Assembly: GCA_009829735.1 (NCBI GenBank)
Contig: CM020620.1
Coordinates: 13,575,420-13,639,419 of the forward strand
Direction of reading: 5' to 3'
Origin: Pyropia yezoensis
Lineage: Eukaryota > Rhodophyta > Bangiophyceae > Bangiales > Bangiaceae
DNA: 64,000 nt
Of the stretch, positions 31,301-42,018 are shown in pieces (within the stretch, counting starts at the first letter, position 1; each line of letters opens with the position of its first letter). The notes under the pieces are model-generated. The model saw only the letters and a program-made list of their open reading frames with translations. It ran no database searches and was not told the DNA's origin. The position numbers were made by a program, and so were the translations under genes.

Positions 31301-32494
31301 TAGCATCCGTCGTACCCCTTCGGCTACCGAAGGGGGAAGGTGGTCGAGGTCAGCCTCGGCCAGTGCCTTCAAGGCCTCTTGGTCCTTTGGCGGCAGGTCC
31401 GCCGGAGCCGCCGATGGGTTAGGCTTCCCGTCATCGGGTTGCTGTCGCTCGGTGGTCTCGGCGACCGCCAGTACTTCAAGTGGTTCCACTTGACCTTCCT
31501 TATCAGGGGTAAGGATATCTCCTTCGTAGAGTTCGGCAATCCCGAGGATAGTTCCCTTCGGGAGGGTGACTGCCTTACGGCGGTAGTTCGCCATCACTAG
31601 GAGGGACGACCCTTCTGCTGGGAGGTCTATGAGACCGTTGGCCATGGTCAACCCATGGCGCTTGTACGTCCGTAGGTTGGACTGGACTCTGCAGATGCCT
31701 GCGAGGTCGCAGTTAACCGGGAGGACTGTCTCTGACAACGGCTCAAAGCGAGTCCGCTTGGCCAACCGAAGTGTCTTCGGCTCGACGCTTGCGTACACCT
31801 CAGCCACGTTAACGTGGCTTCCTTGCAGCGTCAGGTCCCTGACGATAGCCGTGTGTCCTCGCTTCGTCCCGTCGGCTTCTTGAAGCTCGACGGTCCTCCG
31901 GCCTGGCCGGATTGCATCAACGTGAACGTTGATGAAGGTGCACCCCAGTATGCAGGGCACCGATAGCGTTTCACATACCAGGAAGTCAACTTCCGTGGTG
32001 AGGTCCCCGATGGTAACCTGCAGCGACATCGCTGCGGTCGTACGAATGAGTCGACCATTCGCGTCCTTGATGGTGGGTCCCCGAGTCACTCTGACTCGTG
32101 GAAGCCACTTGTCCGGGAGGGTATCCTTCCGGATAAGGTTGGGTCCAGCCCCTGTGTCCAGTACAGGGTAGTACGATCGTGTCGACTGGGGGTCAACCCC
32201 CAGTGTGGCTGATACCTTGAAGTTCTCCAAGGTAAACAACACATGTCCTACACCGATATCCGGTGTAGCTCGGGCATCCTGAACAGGGCCCTTGTCTGGT
32301 TCAACGTGAAGGGGCTTCCCGTCCTCTCCTCCCAACCTCGGGGGTTGGTCATCAATCCCCTGACGCCGTGTCGTCGGGGCCGGAAGGTGTACCCGGGGGT
32401 TGATGCGGCGTCGGCTCAACCGCGCTCTCCGTGGGGCTTTCCCCGCGGTACTCCGGGGTGGCTTGCTTGGGTGACCCCAGCGCCCCCCGGTCAT
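28392..32494 (-). pseudogene. Element A pol, block 1 (frameshifted by an indel)
   Basis: Same polyprotein as 35132-39233. One base is missing near 30781 (cacttcaccccgacag here, five C in the other block), splitting the frame inside RT just before YLDD. The 3' end is intact here: VKVMWVGYDSPTW then TAA at 28392-28394. These residues are the second half of a chromodomain, and the TAA falls where Glu-Pro normally follows the Trp. The frame stays open beyond it for about 23 more codons (AANIPRQLLMPYMRRRRLL), matching the usual C-terminal helix. Confidence 0.85.
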
Positions 32495-32502
32495 CCTTCC
32501 TC

Positions 32503-34296
32503 TTACTCGTTTCCCGCCCTTGGTAGGGTGCTGTCCGCCGGGACATCCGGCTGAGGAGGTGCCCCCTCGACGGCCAGTACTCCACCTGGAGCTGGCTGCC
32601 TACCCGGTGCGGGTCCGGGTGCTCGGGCGGGATACCCCCGGTGGATGCCTTGCGTTGCGCCGCTGCCCGCCGAGACTCCTCGGGGATGAGTGGGCAGGAA
32701 GACACCCAGTGCTGGGGATCCCCACACAACATACATCCGGACGTGCCGGTCCCCCCTTGAGGTCGCATCGGGGTAGCCCCGTAGCTACGGTTGCCTCCCT
32801 CGGGCGCCCGAGTGCCTGCTCCCTGGTAGGCCTTGGGTCCTTGGGTCAACCGGAACATGGACTCCCCCAACCGGTTGGGTCGGCCCGCAATCTGCGGGGG
32901 TGCCTCCGTGCGCACCGCCCATGTTGGCAAGGGTTGGTGAGGGTTACCCGTCACCGGGGAGTACCCCGTAGTCCGCACATACGGGACGCGCCGTCCCGTT
33001 CCTTCGTTGACCTGGAACTGGGTTCCAGCCGGGGCGATGTACGCTACCGTACCATGTTCATCAATCACCGGCGTCGCCGGTAGCAACAGGTGGCCCTGTT
33101 GGTCGACCAGAGGGTCACCCTCACCAATAGGGGTATGTTCGGTCGCCACCAGTACTGGTGCGGCCTTACGTTCCACCTTCTCTTGCCTCGGTACCGGGGT
33201 AAGACTGGGCTTGCCTCCCTCACCCTTGGGCTTCGGGGCCAAGGCACACTCCGGGTGTAGAACCCGGTAGGCGTCCCCTAGGGACTTGCACATATGCATC
33301 AGTCGACTGAAGTTCGTCCGTGCCGTGTTGGCGCCCCGTGCGGATATCCGCACGTAGTTGGGTACTCCTGCGAACAGGATGGCCCGTAGCTCCCCTTCTC
33401 CGAGGAGCTTCCCCAGCTCGTAGTCGAGCTCTTGGATCCGGCGTCCAAACATCTCCTCATCCTCCCAGGACTGGGCGGTGGCAGTGCGAAGGGCCCGATA
33501 GTGGTCCTCGCACTTGTCCTCACTGAGGTAGCTGCTCAGCAGCTCCTTCAATATCCCACGGTAATCCATGGGGGTGGCCGCGACCCTCATTCCCGGCATC
33601 GGGGATGCCTGGCGAAGAATGCCTCGCACCCGTTCATCAACAAAGAACGGGAGGATCTCCAGGGCCAGCCCCTCGTTAACGAGCGCCTTGTCTGCGGCTG
33701 CCTTGAAGCTAGTCAAGAAGCCGATGACTGCCAACGGGCGTCCGTTCGGCCCCCCGAACATAGGGACTCCCTTCATAAGGGTCTGCATAGAGCGGATCGC
33801 CCGATGCGACGTATTACGCATCGATTCCGATACGGTGGTAGAGCGGTCCTCCAAACGATAACGTTCCGAGTAAGAACCGACCGGAAGACCTCGTTGACGA
33901 TCTCCGTGTCAGCGTCCTGGATATCCAGTCGCTTAGCCAGTTGATGAGCGAACTCATCGGACTCCATCCGCTTCAGTAAGGCTCGCAGTTACCTGCGCGG
34001 TCATAGCTTCCACCACTGAAGATGGTACTTCAGGCGTCGGCACCTCGGGAACCCGAGTTGCCTGGCCTCCTTCGTCGTGGGGGTACTGCGAGAGGGTACC
34101 TCCTCCCCCAATAACCGACTCTCCCCGGCGTACGTATCCGCCGGGTCGTGTCCGCGGAGTCCGCTTCGGGTGCTCCGAGCGTATCGCTCCGTGGACTCCG
34201 TTCCAACTCTGCCGACGAGTCGGACCCATACCCCATTGGTCCGGGGGTTGTCCAGGAGTAGCAACACCGGGGTTGACCCTGGTGGACTCCGAAAGT
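32503..34296 (-). pseudogene. Element A gag, block 1 (5' end lost in the gap)
   Basis: Matches 39242-41039 apart from single-base indels. The N-terminal part is missing at the N gap. Contains the CCHC knuckle CMLCGDPQHWVSSC. Frame breaks near 32636, 33868, 33979 and 34130 correspond to one-base differences from the other block. Confidence 0.85.
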
Positions 34297-34796
34297 NNNN
34301 NNNNNNNNNNNNNNNNNNNNNNNNNNNNNNNNNNNNNNNNNNNNNNNNNNNNNNNNNNNNNNNNNNNNNNNNNNNNNNNNNNNNNNNNNNNNNNNNNNNN
34401 NNNNNNNNNNNNNNNNNNNNNNNNNNNNNNNNNNNNNNNNNNNNNNNNNNNNNNNNNNNNNNNNNNNNNNNNNNNNNNNNNNNNNNNNNNNNNNNNNNNN
34501 NNNNNNNNNNNNNNNNNNNNNNNNNNNNNNNNNNNNNNNNNNNNNNNNNNNNNNNNNNNNNNNNNNNNNNNNNNNNNNNNNNNNNNNNNNNNNNNNNNNN
34601 NNNNNNNNNNNNNNNNNNNNNNNNNNNNNNNNNNNNNNNNNNNNNNNNNNNNNNNNNNNNNNNNNNNNNNNNNNNNNNNNNNNNNNNNNNNNNNNNNNNN
34701 NNNNNNNNNNNNNNNNNNNNNNNNNNNNNNNNNNNNNNNNNNNNNNNNNNNNNNNNNNNNNNNNNNNNNNNNNNNNNNNNNNNNNNNNNNNNNNNN
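34297..34796. other. Assembly gap, exactly 500 N
   Basis: The round length marks a scaffolding placeholder, not a measured gap. Sequence immediately left equals 41039 and sequence immediately right equals 28058, so the flanking contigs overlap each other by about 6.2 kb. Confidence 0.97.
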
Positions 34797-35075
34797 TCTT
34801 GGCTTGGGGAGGTCATCCTCCCGTGTAAGCTCCCTAGTTACTTCGATATTATCGGAGTTAGCCTTTACCTTTAAGTTAACTTATTTAAGGTTCAGGTTTT
34901 TACTTAGTTACCTAAGCTTAGCTCTACTTAGTTACCTAAGCTTGGTTCGACTTAGAAAACCTATGTCTGATTTGACTTAGAAACCTAAGTCTGCCGTAAC
35001 CATGTCACACCCTACTTAGTAGGTATAAGCCTCACCCCCCAACAGCCGAAGTCGGTGTCGGTTGGGTTGTTACAG
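34797..35075. repeat. Palindromic repeat region after pol of element A, block 2
   Basis: Copy of 28058-28335 with single-base indels (for example tattt for tatt, and one extra A in a cttagaaaacc unit). Confidence 0.8.
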
Positions 35076-35131
35076 GGGCGTCGTCGCCTCATGTACGGCA
35101 TGAGGAGTTGGCGGGGTATATTCGCCGCCTG

Positions 35132-38100
35132 TTACCAGGTGGGTGAGTCGTATCCGACCCACATAACTTGACGTACCAGGGTCCTGGTATGTCCGGGTCG
35201 GTGTGTCCGACCACGCTCTCTACTTGGTATGGAATCCCATCCGGTCCCACCGGGTCATCCGACCGGTGGGTTGTAAGAGCTTCATGTAGCGACCCAGCCG
35301 GTACCGGCTGAGGCTGTTCCGGCTTCGGAGCAGGTGTGACATCATTCATACTGATGCGTTGGATCTCCGTATCGGAGTGTAAGATAACAGAGTGGTTATC
35401 TCTGTGGAGGATCTGGTACGGTCCCTTGACCGGTTGCATAAGCTTGTTCCCTCGGAACTTCTGGTGTCTGATATAGACCCAGTCACCTGTTACCAGGGTT
35501 GCGTTGCGCACCCGTAGTCGGGCGTCGAAGTTCTTCTTATATCGAAGTTGTGTTCTGTCAAGGGCACCCTTGAGCTTAGGAATCATCCACGATAGCTTGG
35601 CCAACCAGCTAGGTGGATGCGTTCGGCGGGTCGGCCCTTCGGTGTATCATACCGAGTGCACCTGCCTGGCGGCAGCGTCAGGTTACCGACGCCTAGTGGC
35701 ATGACCCACTCCAGCGGAGCAATGTTTGTGCTCCGATGTGGCCTGGCATTGTATGCCAGGGTGAGTACGGACAGAAGCCTGTCCCAAGTGTTCGTGTGCT
35801 CGGCCACGTAGCACTGTAGCATCTTTACGATGGTGCGGTTGAACCGCTCCACCTGCCCATTGGACTGCGGGTGGTAGTCGGATGCCCGACGTGGTTCGAT
35901 ACCGAACATGCCCAGGACCTTAGTGCAGAATGCCGACGTAAGGTTTGCTCCGTTATCGGAGAGGAGTTGCTTCATGACTCCGTATGCACTGATCCAGTGG
36001 TCAACCACTGCGTTCATGATCGTGTATGCCGTATCATTCGGGATGGCTGCCGCTCGTGACAGCTTGGTGAATCGGTCAGACATGACCAGGATGTACCTGT
36101 TCCCTTCTTCCGTTATCGGAAGTGGCCCGAGTATGTCGATAGCGACTTGCTCGTTGGGCCCATCGGGTGGGAATAGCTTCATGGCAGACGCCTGCCTATG
36201 TAGACTCATTCGGTTACGCGCACAGGGGTGGCATCCCCTTACGTGGTCGACCACGTCGACGGCCATTGCTGGCCAGTAGAAGAACCTTCGCATTGCTGCG
36301 AACATACGTGAACCCCCCGGGTGTCCGGCTGTAGGGTTCTCATGTTCTCGTTCCATGACGGCTTGCCGTAAGGACACGGGAACCACGACTTGATGTCGTC
36401 CATCGGCGGGTGCCCGCCGGTATATGAGTCCGTCTTCGTTCTCGGAGAAGATGCCGGCCGTACCGGCCAGGAGGTTAGCACGATGACGTCTACAGTCATC
36501 GTCGTTGGCCTGTGCCTCGCGGAAGTCCGCGAGGGTCAGTGGGCATGCTCGGTGTGCCATGGTATGGTCAGCCATACCCTGGGTAGCATTACCCACCATG
36601 CACACCGGTACTACCGGGATGTCCTCGTCCACCGGGCGGGTATCCCCGCTCGGGGTGTCGAGTCGAGACAACGCGTCTCCGAGGTGGTGGGTTGACCCAG
36701 CCTTATACACCGTGCGGTAGTCGTGCTCGGCCACCTTCAGCCTCCATCGGGCTAGCCTCCCATGGCTATCGGAATCCTTGTCACCAAGGTTGAGGAGCCA
36801 TCGTAGGGGTTCGTGGTCGGACCTCACGATGAACTTGGAGCCCTCCAGGTATGGACGGAGCAGTTGCACTGCCCATATAACTCCGAGGCATTCACGCTCG
36901 GTGGCACTATAGTTCCGCTCAGCCGGGTTGAGTGTCCGGCTGAAGTACCCTACCGGACGTAGGTCCGGGATAACGTTATCGGTACCGATCAACGTCTCTC
37001 CCTGTAACAGGGTGCATCCCACTTGTGTATCACACGCATCGACATCGATGACGAAGGTACCCCGTCTATGCGGTAACGCAAGGACGGGTGGGGCTAGTAG
37101 GGCTCGCTTCAGCGACTCGAATGCCTCATCTTCGCTAGGCGAAGGGGGTTGGAGTACCTTGGGTAGGGTACTGCTCGTAAGAACCGTTAACGGTTTAGCT
37201 ATCCGAGCGAAGTCCTTGACGAACCGTCGGTATACATTGCACATTCCCAGGAAGCTCTTGAGCTGCGTCTGGGTGTTAGGGAACCGGGCATCCCGGAGTG
37301 CCCGGGTATTGGATTCGAGTACCCCTAGTTTACCAGGTGTTATCTGGTGGCCCAGATATTCGACCGTCTGTTGGAAGAAGGCGCACTTCTTCAGACGCAG
37401 GGTTACCCCGGCGTTCCTCAAGAGGGTGAGTACCTCGTCAACATGTTGTACATGGTCATCCATGTTACGCGAGAAGACGATGACGTCATCGAGGTACACT
37501 AGGCAGTTACGCCACTTCACCCCCGACAGTATGATGTCGATAGCCCGCTGGAATGTAGCGGGGGCGTTGGACAATCCGAAGGGCATCCTTAGGAACTCGT
37601 ACACTCCACTGTGACAGACGAATGCCGTCTTGGGGATATCCTCGTCCGCCACCGGGATCTGCCAGTATCCGGCATTGCAGTCGATGGTGGTAAACACCGT
37701 AGCCTCCCCCAGGGAGTCGATGCATTCATCCATCCTTGGTAAAGGGTATGAGTCCTTCTTGGTAACCAAGTTGAGGCGTCGATAATCGATGCAAAACCGA
37801 GGGGTTTGATCCTTCTTCGGCACAATAACGACTGGGGCACCCCATTCCGACATCGAAGGTCGGATCACCTTAGCTTCACTCATCCTCTTCACTTCTCCAT
37901 CAACGATCTCTCGTTGCATAGGTCCCGCTCGGTGCGGTTGTGAGCAGGCGGGTCGTGCGCCTGGTACCAGGTCTATACGATGTTGGGTTGCCCCAATGGT
38001 CCCCAAGGCCCCGCCTGTCCACATAACGTCATGCTTTCTTAGCATCCGTCGTACCCCTTCGGCTACCGAAGGGGGAAGGTGGTCGAGGTCAGCCTCGGCC

Positions 38101-39233
38101 AGTGCCTTCAAGGCCTCTTGGTCCTTTGGCGGCAGGTCCGCCGGAGCCGCCGATGGGTTAGGCTTCCCGTCATCGGGTTGCTGTCGCTCGGTGGTCTCGG
38201 CGACCGCCAGTACTTCAAGTGGTTCCACTTGACCTTCCTTATCAGGGGTAAGGATATCTCCTTCGTAGAGTTCGGCAATCCCGAGGATAGTTCCCTTCGG
38301 GAGGGTGACTGCCTTACGGCGGTAGTTCGCCATCACTAGGAGGGACGACCCTTCTGCTGGGAGGTCTATGAGACCGTTGGCCATGGTCAACCCATGGCGC
38401 TTGTACGTCCGTAGGTTGGACTGGACTCTGCAGATGCCTGCGAGGTCGCAGTTAACCGGGAGGACTGTCTCTGACAACGGCTCAAAGCGAGTCCGCTTGG
38501 CCAACCGAAGTGTCTTCGGCTCGACGCTTGCGTACACCTCAGCCACGTTAACGTGGCTTCCTTGCAGCGTCAGGTCCCTGACGATAGCCGTGTGTCCTCG
38601 CTTCGTCCCGTCGGCTTCTTGAAGCTCGACGGTCCTCCGGCCTGGCCGGATTGCATCAACGTGAACGTTGATGAAGGTGCACCCCAGTATGCAGGGCACC
38701 GATAGCGTTTCACATACCAGGAAGTCAACTTCCGTGGTGAGGTCCCCGATGGTAACCTGCAGCGACATCGCTGCGGTCGTACGAATGAGTCGACCATTCG
38801 CGTCCTTGATGGTGGGTCCCCGAGTCACTCTGACTCGTGGAAGCCACTTGTCCGGGAGGGTATCCTTCCGGATAAGGTTGGGTCCAGCCCCTGTGTCCAG
38901 TACAGGGTAGTACGATCGTGTCGACTGGGGGTCAACCCCCAGTGTGGCTGATACCTTGAAGTTCTCCAAGGTAAACAACACATGTCCTACACCGATATCC
39001 GGTGTAGCTCGGGCATCCTGAACAGGGCCCTTGTCTGGTTCAACGTGAAGGGGCTTCCCGTCCTCTCCTCCCAACCTCGGGGGTTGGTCATCAATCCCCT
39101 GACGCCGTGTCGTCGGGGCCGGAAGGTGTACCCGGGGGTTGATGCGGCGTCGGCTCAACCGCGCTCTCCGTGGGGCTTTCCCCGCGGTACTCCGGGGTGG
39201 CTTGCTTGGGTGACCCCAGCGCCCCCCGGTCAT
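35132..39233 (-). CDS. Element A pol polyprotein, block 2
   Basis: ATG at 39233. Protease active site VLDTGAG at residues 113-116. RT has CIDYRRLN, the IDCNAGYWQIP segment and YLDD at 580-583. RNase H starts near 727 (FVIDVDACD) with the DALSRL end near 853. The integrase zinc finger is H964, H971, C1001, C1004, and the catalytic triad is D1033, D1093, E1129 with the expected 35-residue D-E spacing. One base missing at about 35605 breaks the frame after integrase. Beyond it, the GDWVYIRHQ / GPYQIL domain and a chromodomain half continue in another frame, and a second missing base near 35167 breaks the end. Block 1 is intact at both places. Canonical residues throughout suggest a recently active element. 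Confidence 0.9.
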
Positions 39234-39241
39234 CCTTCCTC

Positions 39242-41425
39242 TTACTCGTTTCCCGCCCTTGGTAGGGTGCTGTCCGCCGGGACATCCGGCTGAGGAGGTG
39301 CCCCCTCGACGGCCAGTACTCCACCTGGAGCTGGCTGCCTACCCGGTGCGGGTCCGGGTGCTCGGGCGGGATACCCCCCGGTGGATGCCTTGCGTTGCGC
39401 CGCTGCCCGCCGAGACTCCTCGGGGATGAGTGGGCAGGAAGACACCCAGTGCTGGGGATCCCCACACAACATACATCCGGACGTGCCGGTCCCCCCTTGA
39501 GGTCGCATCGGGGTAGCCCCGTAGCTACGGTTGCCTCCCTCGGGCGCCCGAGTGCCTGCTCCCTGGTAGGCCTTGGGTCCTTGGGTCAACCGGAACATGG
39601 ACTCCCCCAACCGGTTGGGTCGGCCCGCAATCTGCGGGGGTGCCTCCGTGCGCACCGCCCATGTTGGCAAGGGTTGGTGAGGGTTACCCGTCACCGGGGA
39701 GTACCCCGTAGTCCGCACATACGGGACGCGCCGTCCCGTTCCTTCGTTGACCTGGAACTGGGTTCCAGCCGGGGCGATGTACGCTACCGTACCATGTTCA
39801 TCAATCACCGGCGTCGCCGGTAGCAACAGGTGGCCCTGTTGGTCGACCAGAGGGTCACCCTCACCAATAGGGGTATGTTCGGTCGCCACCAGTACTGGTG
39901 CGGCCTTACGTTCCACCTTCTCTTGCCTCGGTACCGGGGTAAGACTGGGCTTGCCTCCCTCACCCTTGGGCTTCGGGGCCAAGGCACACTCCGGGTGTAG
40001 AACCCGGTAGGCGTCCCCTAGGGACTTGCACATATGCATCAGTCGACTGAAGTTCGTCCGTGCCGTGTTGGCGCCCCGTGCGGATATCCGCACGTAGTTG
40101 GGTACTCCTGCGAACAGGATGGCCCGTAGCTCCCCTTCTCCGAGGAGCTTCCCCAGCTCGTAGTCGAGCTCTTGGATCCGGCGTCCAAACATCTCCTCAT
40201 CCTCCCAGGACTGGGCGGTGGCAGTGCGAAGGGCCCGATAGTGGTCCTCGCACTTGTCCTCACTGAGGTAGCTGCTCAGCAGCTCCTTCAATATCCCACG
40301 GTAATCCATGGGGGTGGCCGCGACCCTCATTCCCGGCATCGGGGATGCCTGGCGAAGAATGCCTCGCACCCGTTCATCAACAAAGAACGGGAGGATCTCC
40401 AGGGCCAGCCCCTCGTTAACGAGCGCCTTGTCTGCGGCTGCCTTGAAGCTAGTCAAGAAGCCGATGACTGCCAACGGGCGTCCGTTCGGCCCCCCGAACA
40501 TAGGGACTCCCTTCATAAGGGTCTGCATAGAGCGGATCGCCCGATGCGACGTATTACGCATCGATTCCGATACGGTGGTAGAGCGGTCCTCCAAACGATA
40601 ACGTTCCGGAGTAAGAACCGACCGGAAGACCTCGTTGACGATCTCCGTGTCAGCGTCCTGGATATCCAGTCGCTTAGCCAGTTGATGAGCGAACTCATCG
40701 GACTCCATCCGCTTCAGTAGGCTCGCAGTTACCTGCGCGGTCATAGCTTCCACCACTGAAGATGGTACTTCAGGCGTCGGCACCTCGGGAACCCGAGTTG
40801 CCTGGCCTCCTTCGTCGTGGGGGTACTGCGAGAGGGTACCTCCTCCCCCAATAACCGACTCTCCCCCGGCGTACGTATCCGCCGGGTCGTGTCCGCGGAG
40901 TCCGCTTCGGGTGCTCCGAGCGTATCGCTCCGTGTGACTCCGTTCCAACTCTGCCGACGAGTCGGACCCATACCCCATTGTGTCCGGGGGTTGTCCAGGA
41001 GTAGCAACACCGGGGTTGACCCTGGTGGACTCCGAAAGTAGTCCGGCCGGTTCGAACCGTACCGGTGTGGGAGGAACACGACGGGGTCCCGTCGTGTGCC
41101 GTGTTGACATCAACACTGCCATTGCGTCCTCCGTCCGATCTTGACGGGCGTCGAGCCCGGAAAACCGGGCCTCGATGCGGGCCAATGATGCCATCAGGGA
41201 ATCCCCTGGTGAAGGAGGCGGCGGAGTGAGGTCGGTCGACGACAGTTGAGGCGGGCCCCCGCCTCCTGCCGTCCGAGCCGTGCCAAACGTCGATCCGGCA
41301 CCGGAAAGCATTGGCGTCTCAATGTTATCGATCGGGTTCCCGATCCCGGTTCCCGTAGTCACCTCCGGGGTCGGCGTCGACGCCGATCCGTCATCTTGAA
41401 CGTTCCCCGTCTCTTGGGTAGACAT
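39242..41425 (-). CDS. Element A gag
   Basis: ATG at 41425; the frame is open two codons further. About 727 residues: a disordered Thr/Pro-rich N-terminus, then a capsid-like helical region (about 230-470: SSVVEAMTAQ, then LTSFKAAADKALVNEG, SYLSEDKCEDHYRAL, ANTARTNFSRLMHMC). A zinc knuckle CMLCGDPQHWVSSC (C-x2-C-x4-H-x4-C) lies near 665. It forms the particle and packages element RNA. It ends in TAA, eight bases before the pol ATG in a different frame, so pol must be made by reinitiation, frameshift or a separate message. Confidence 0.9.
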   Translation of the reverse strand: MSTQETGNVQDDGSASTPTPEVTTGTGIGNPIDNIETPMLSGAGSTFGTARTAGGGGPPQLSSTDLTPPPPSPGDSLMASLARIEARFSGLDARQDRTEDAMAVLMSTRHTTGPRRVPPTPVRFEPAGLLSESTRVNPGVATPGQPPDTMGYGSDSSAELERSHTERYARSTRSGLRGHDPADTYAGGESVIGGGGTLSQYPHDEGGQATRVPEVPTPEVPSSVVEAMTAQVTASLLKRMESDEFAHQLAKRLDIQDADTEIVNEVFRSVLTPERYRLEDRSTTVSESMRNTSHRAIRSMQTLMKGVPMFGGPNGRPLAVIGFLTSFKAAADKALVNEGLALEILPFFVDERVRGILRQASPMPGMRVAATPMDYRGILKELLSSYLSEDKCEDHYRALRTATAQSWEDEEMFGRRIQELDYELGKLLGEGELRAILFAGVPNYVRISARGANTARTNFSRLMHMCKSLGDAYRVLHPECALAPKPKGEGGKPSLTPVPRQEKVERKAAPVLVATEHTPIGEGDPLVDQQGHLLLPATPVIDEHGTVAYIAPAGTQFQVNEGTGRRVPYVRTTGYSPVTGNPHQPLPTWAVRTEAPPQIAGRPNRLGESMFRLTQGPKAYQGAGTRAPEGGNRSYGATPMRPQGGTGTSGCMLCGDPQHWVSSCPLIPEESRRAAAQRKASTGGYPARAPGPAPGRQPAPGGVLAVEGAPPQPDVPADSTLPRAGNE

Positions 41426-41631
41426 GGTCACAATCAGTCAACCGACGTATCAATCACCACGAACAAGAGAGCGAGGGGATAGATTGGGGAGAGTAACAGT
41501 AGATCACAGTCACAGGTAAAATCTCAACACAATCGATCAGGTCGCAACACCACGAGTACAAGAAAAGGACCGGATCCCTATCCGTGCGCCAGGGCCGAAG
41601 ACGGCGTCACCACAAGGGTGACGGAAACCCG
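41426..41631 (-). other. Element A leader between primer site and gag
   Basis: About 200 bp with no ORF; a likely 5' UTR and packaging region. Confidence 0.5.
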
Positions 41632-41649
41632 TCCCCTGCTGCTCCACCA
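41632..41649 (-). other. Primer-binding site of element A
   Basis: The minus strand reads TGGTGGAGCAGCAGGGGA one base inside the 5' LTR. Its complement fits a tRNA 3' end: 5-nt T-stem strand CCCTG, acceptor strand CTGCTCC, A73, CCA. Identical to the site in element B. Confidence 0.8.
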
Positions 41650-41650
41650 A

Positions 41651-42013
41651 TGTAGCACAATAGGGATCCGTCGCGCGTCCACTCTCAGGGAACACTCACC
41701 AAGGGGGATCGGCACCAACGTCACCGGGAGGCCAAGGTTGCTGTCCTTGGAGCGCAAGCCACGGGACCAAGATGGGAGCCCAAATGGGAGGGGTTTGTTG
41801 TTCTACCTTGGCCGGCGGTGGATTCGCCACCGGCCCCCTCGTTATAAACCCTCGGAGACACTACTAACTACCCTCCACCCCAAGATGCAAGTCCCTCTGG
41901 TCATACGTAACTTATAGATACCGTGACCAGCTCGGACTCTCAAATTGGAAGTTAAGGATTAGAAGTAGCCCCCCTAATATTAGGGTCACAATACGGACAA
42001 CCATATTGCTACA
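41651..42013 (-). repeat. Element A 5' LTR
   Basis: 363 bp, one difference from 24450-24812. Carries the same gttataaac TATA-like word near 41839. Confidence 0.95.
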
Positions 42014-42018
42014 CTTCC
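42014..42018. repeat. Target-site duplication of element A, right copy (cttcc)
   Basis: Repeats 24445-24449. Confidence 0.95.

Larger units (their letters stand above)
24450..42013 (-). mobile_element. Element A: chromovirus-type Ty3/gypsy retrotransposon inserted in element B
   Basis: Bounded by 363-bp LTRs with TGTAGCA/TGCTACA ends and a 5-bp duplication. Minus-strand order: LTR, primer site, gag, pol ending in a chromodomain, palindromic region, convergent antisense ORF, polypurine tract, LTR. The span contains a 500-N gap and a repeated 6.2-kb block that I believe is an assembly overlap; without it the element is about 10.8 kb. The LTRs differ at one of 363 positions, so the insertion is recent. 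Confidence 0.93.

Noticed and set aside
28058..41039. A true tandem duplication of gag-pol inside element A
   Set aside because: Indel-only differences, a 500-N placeholder and exact end-to-end overlap fit unmerged contig ends better.
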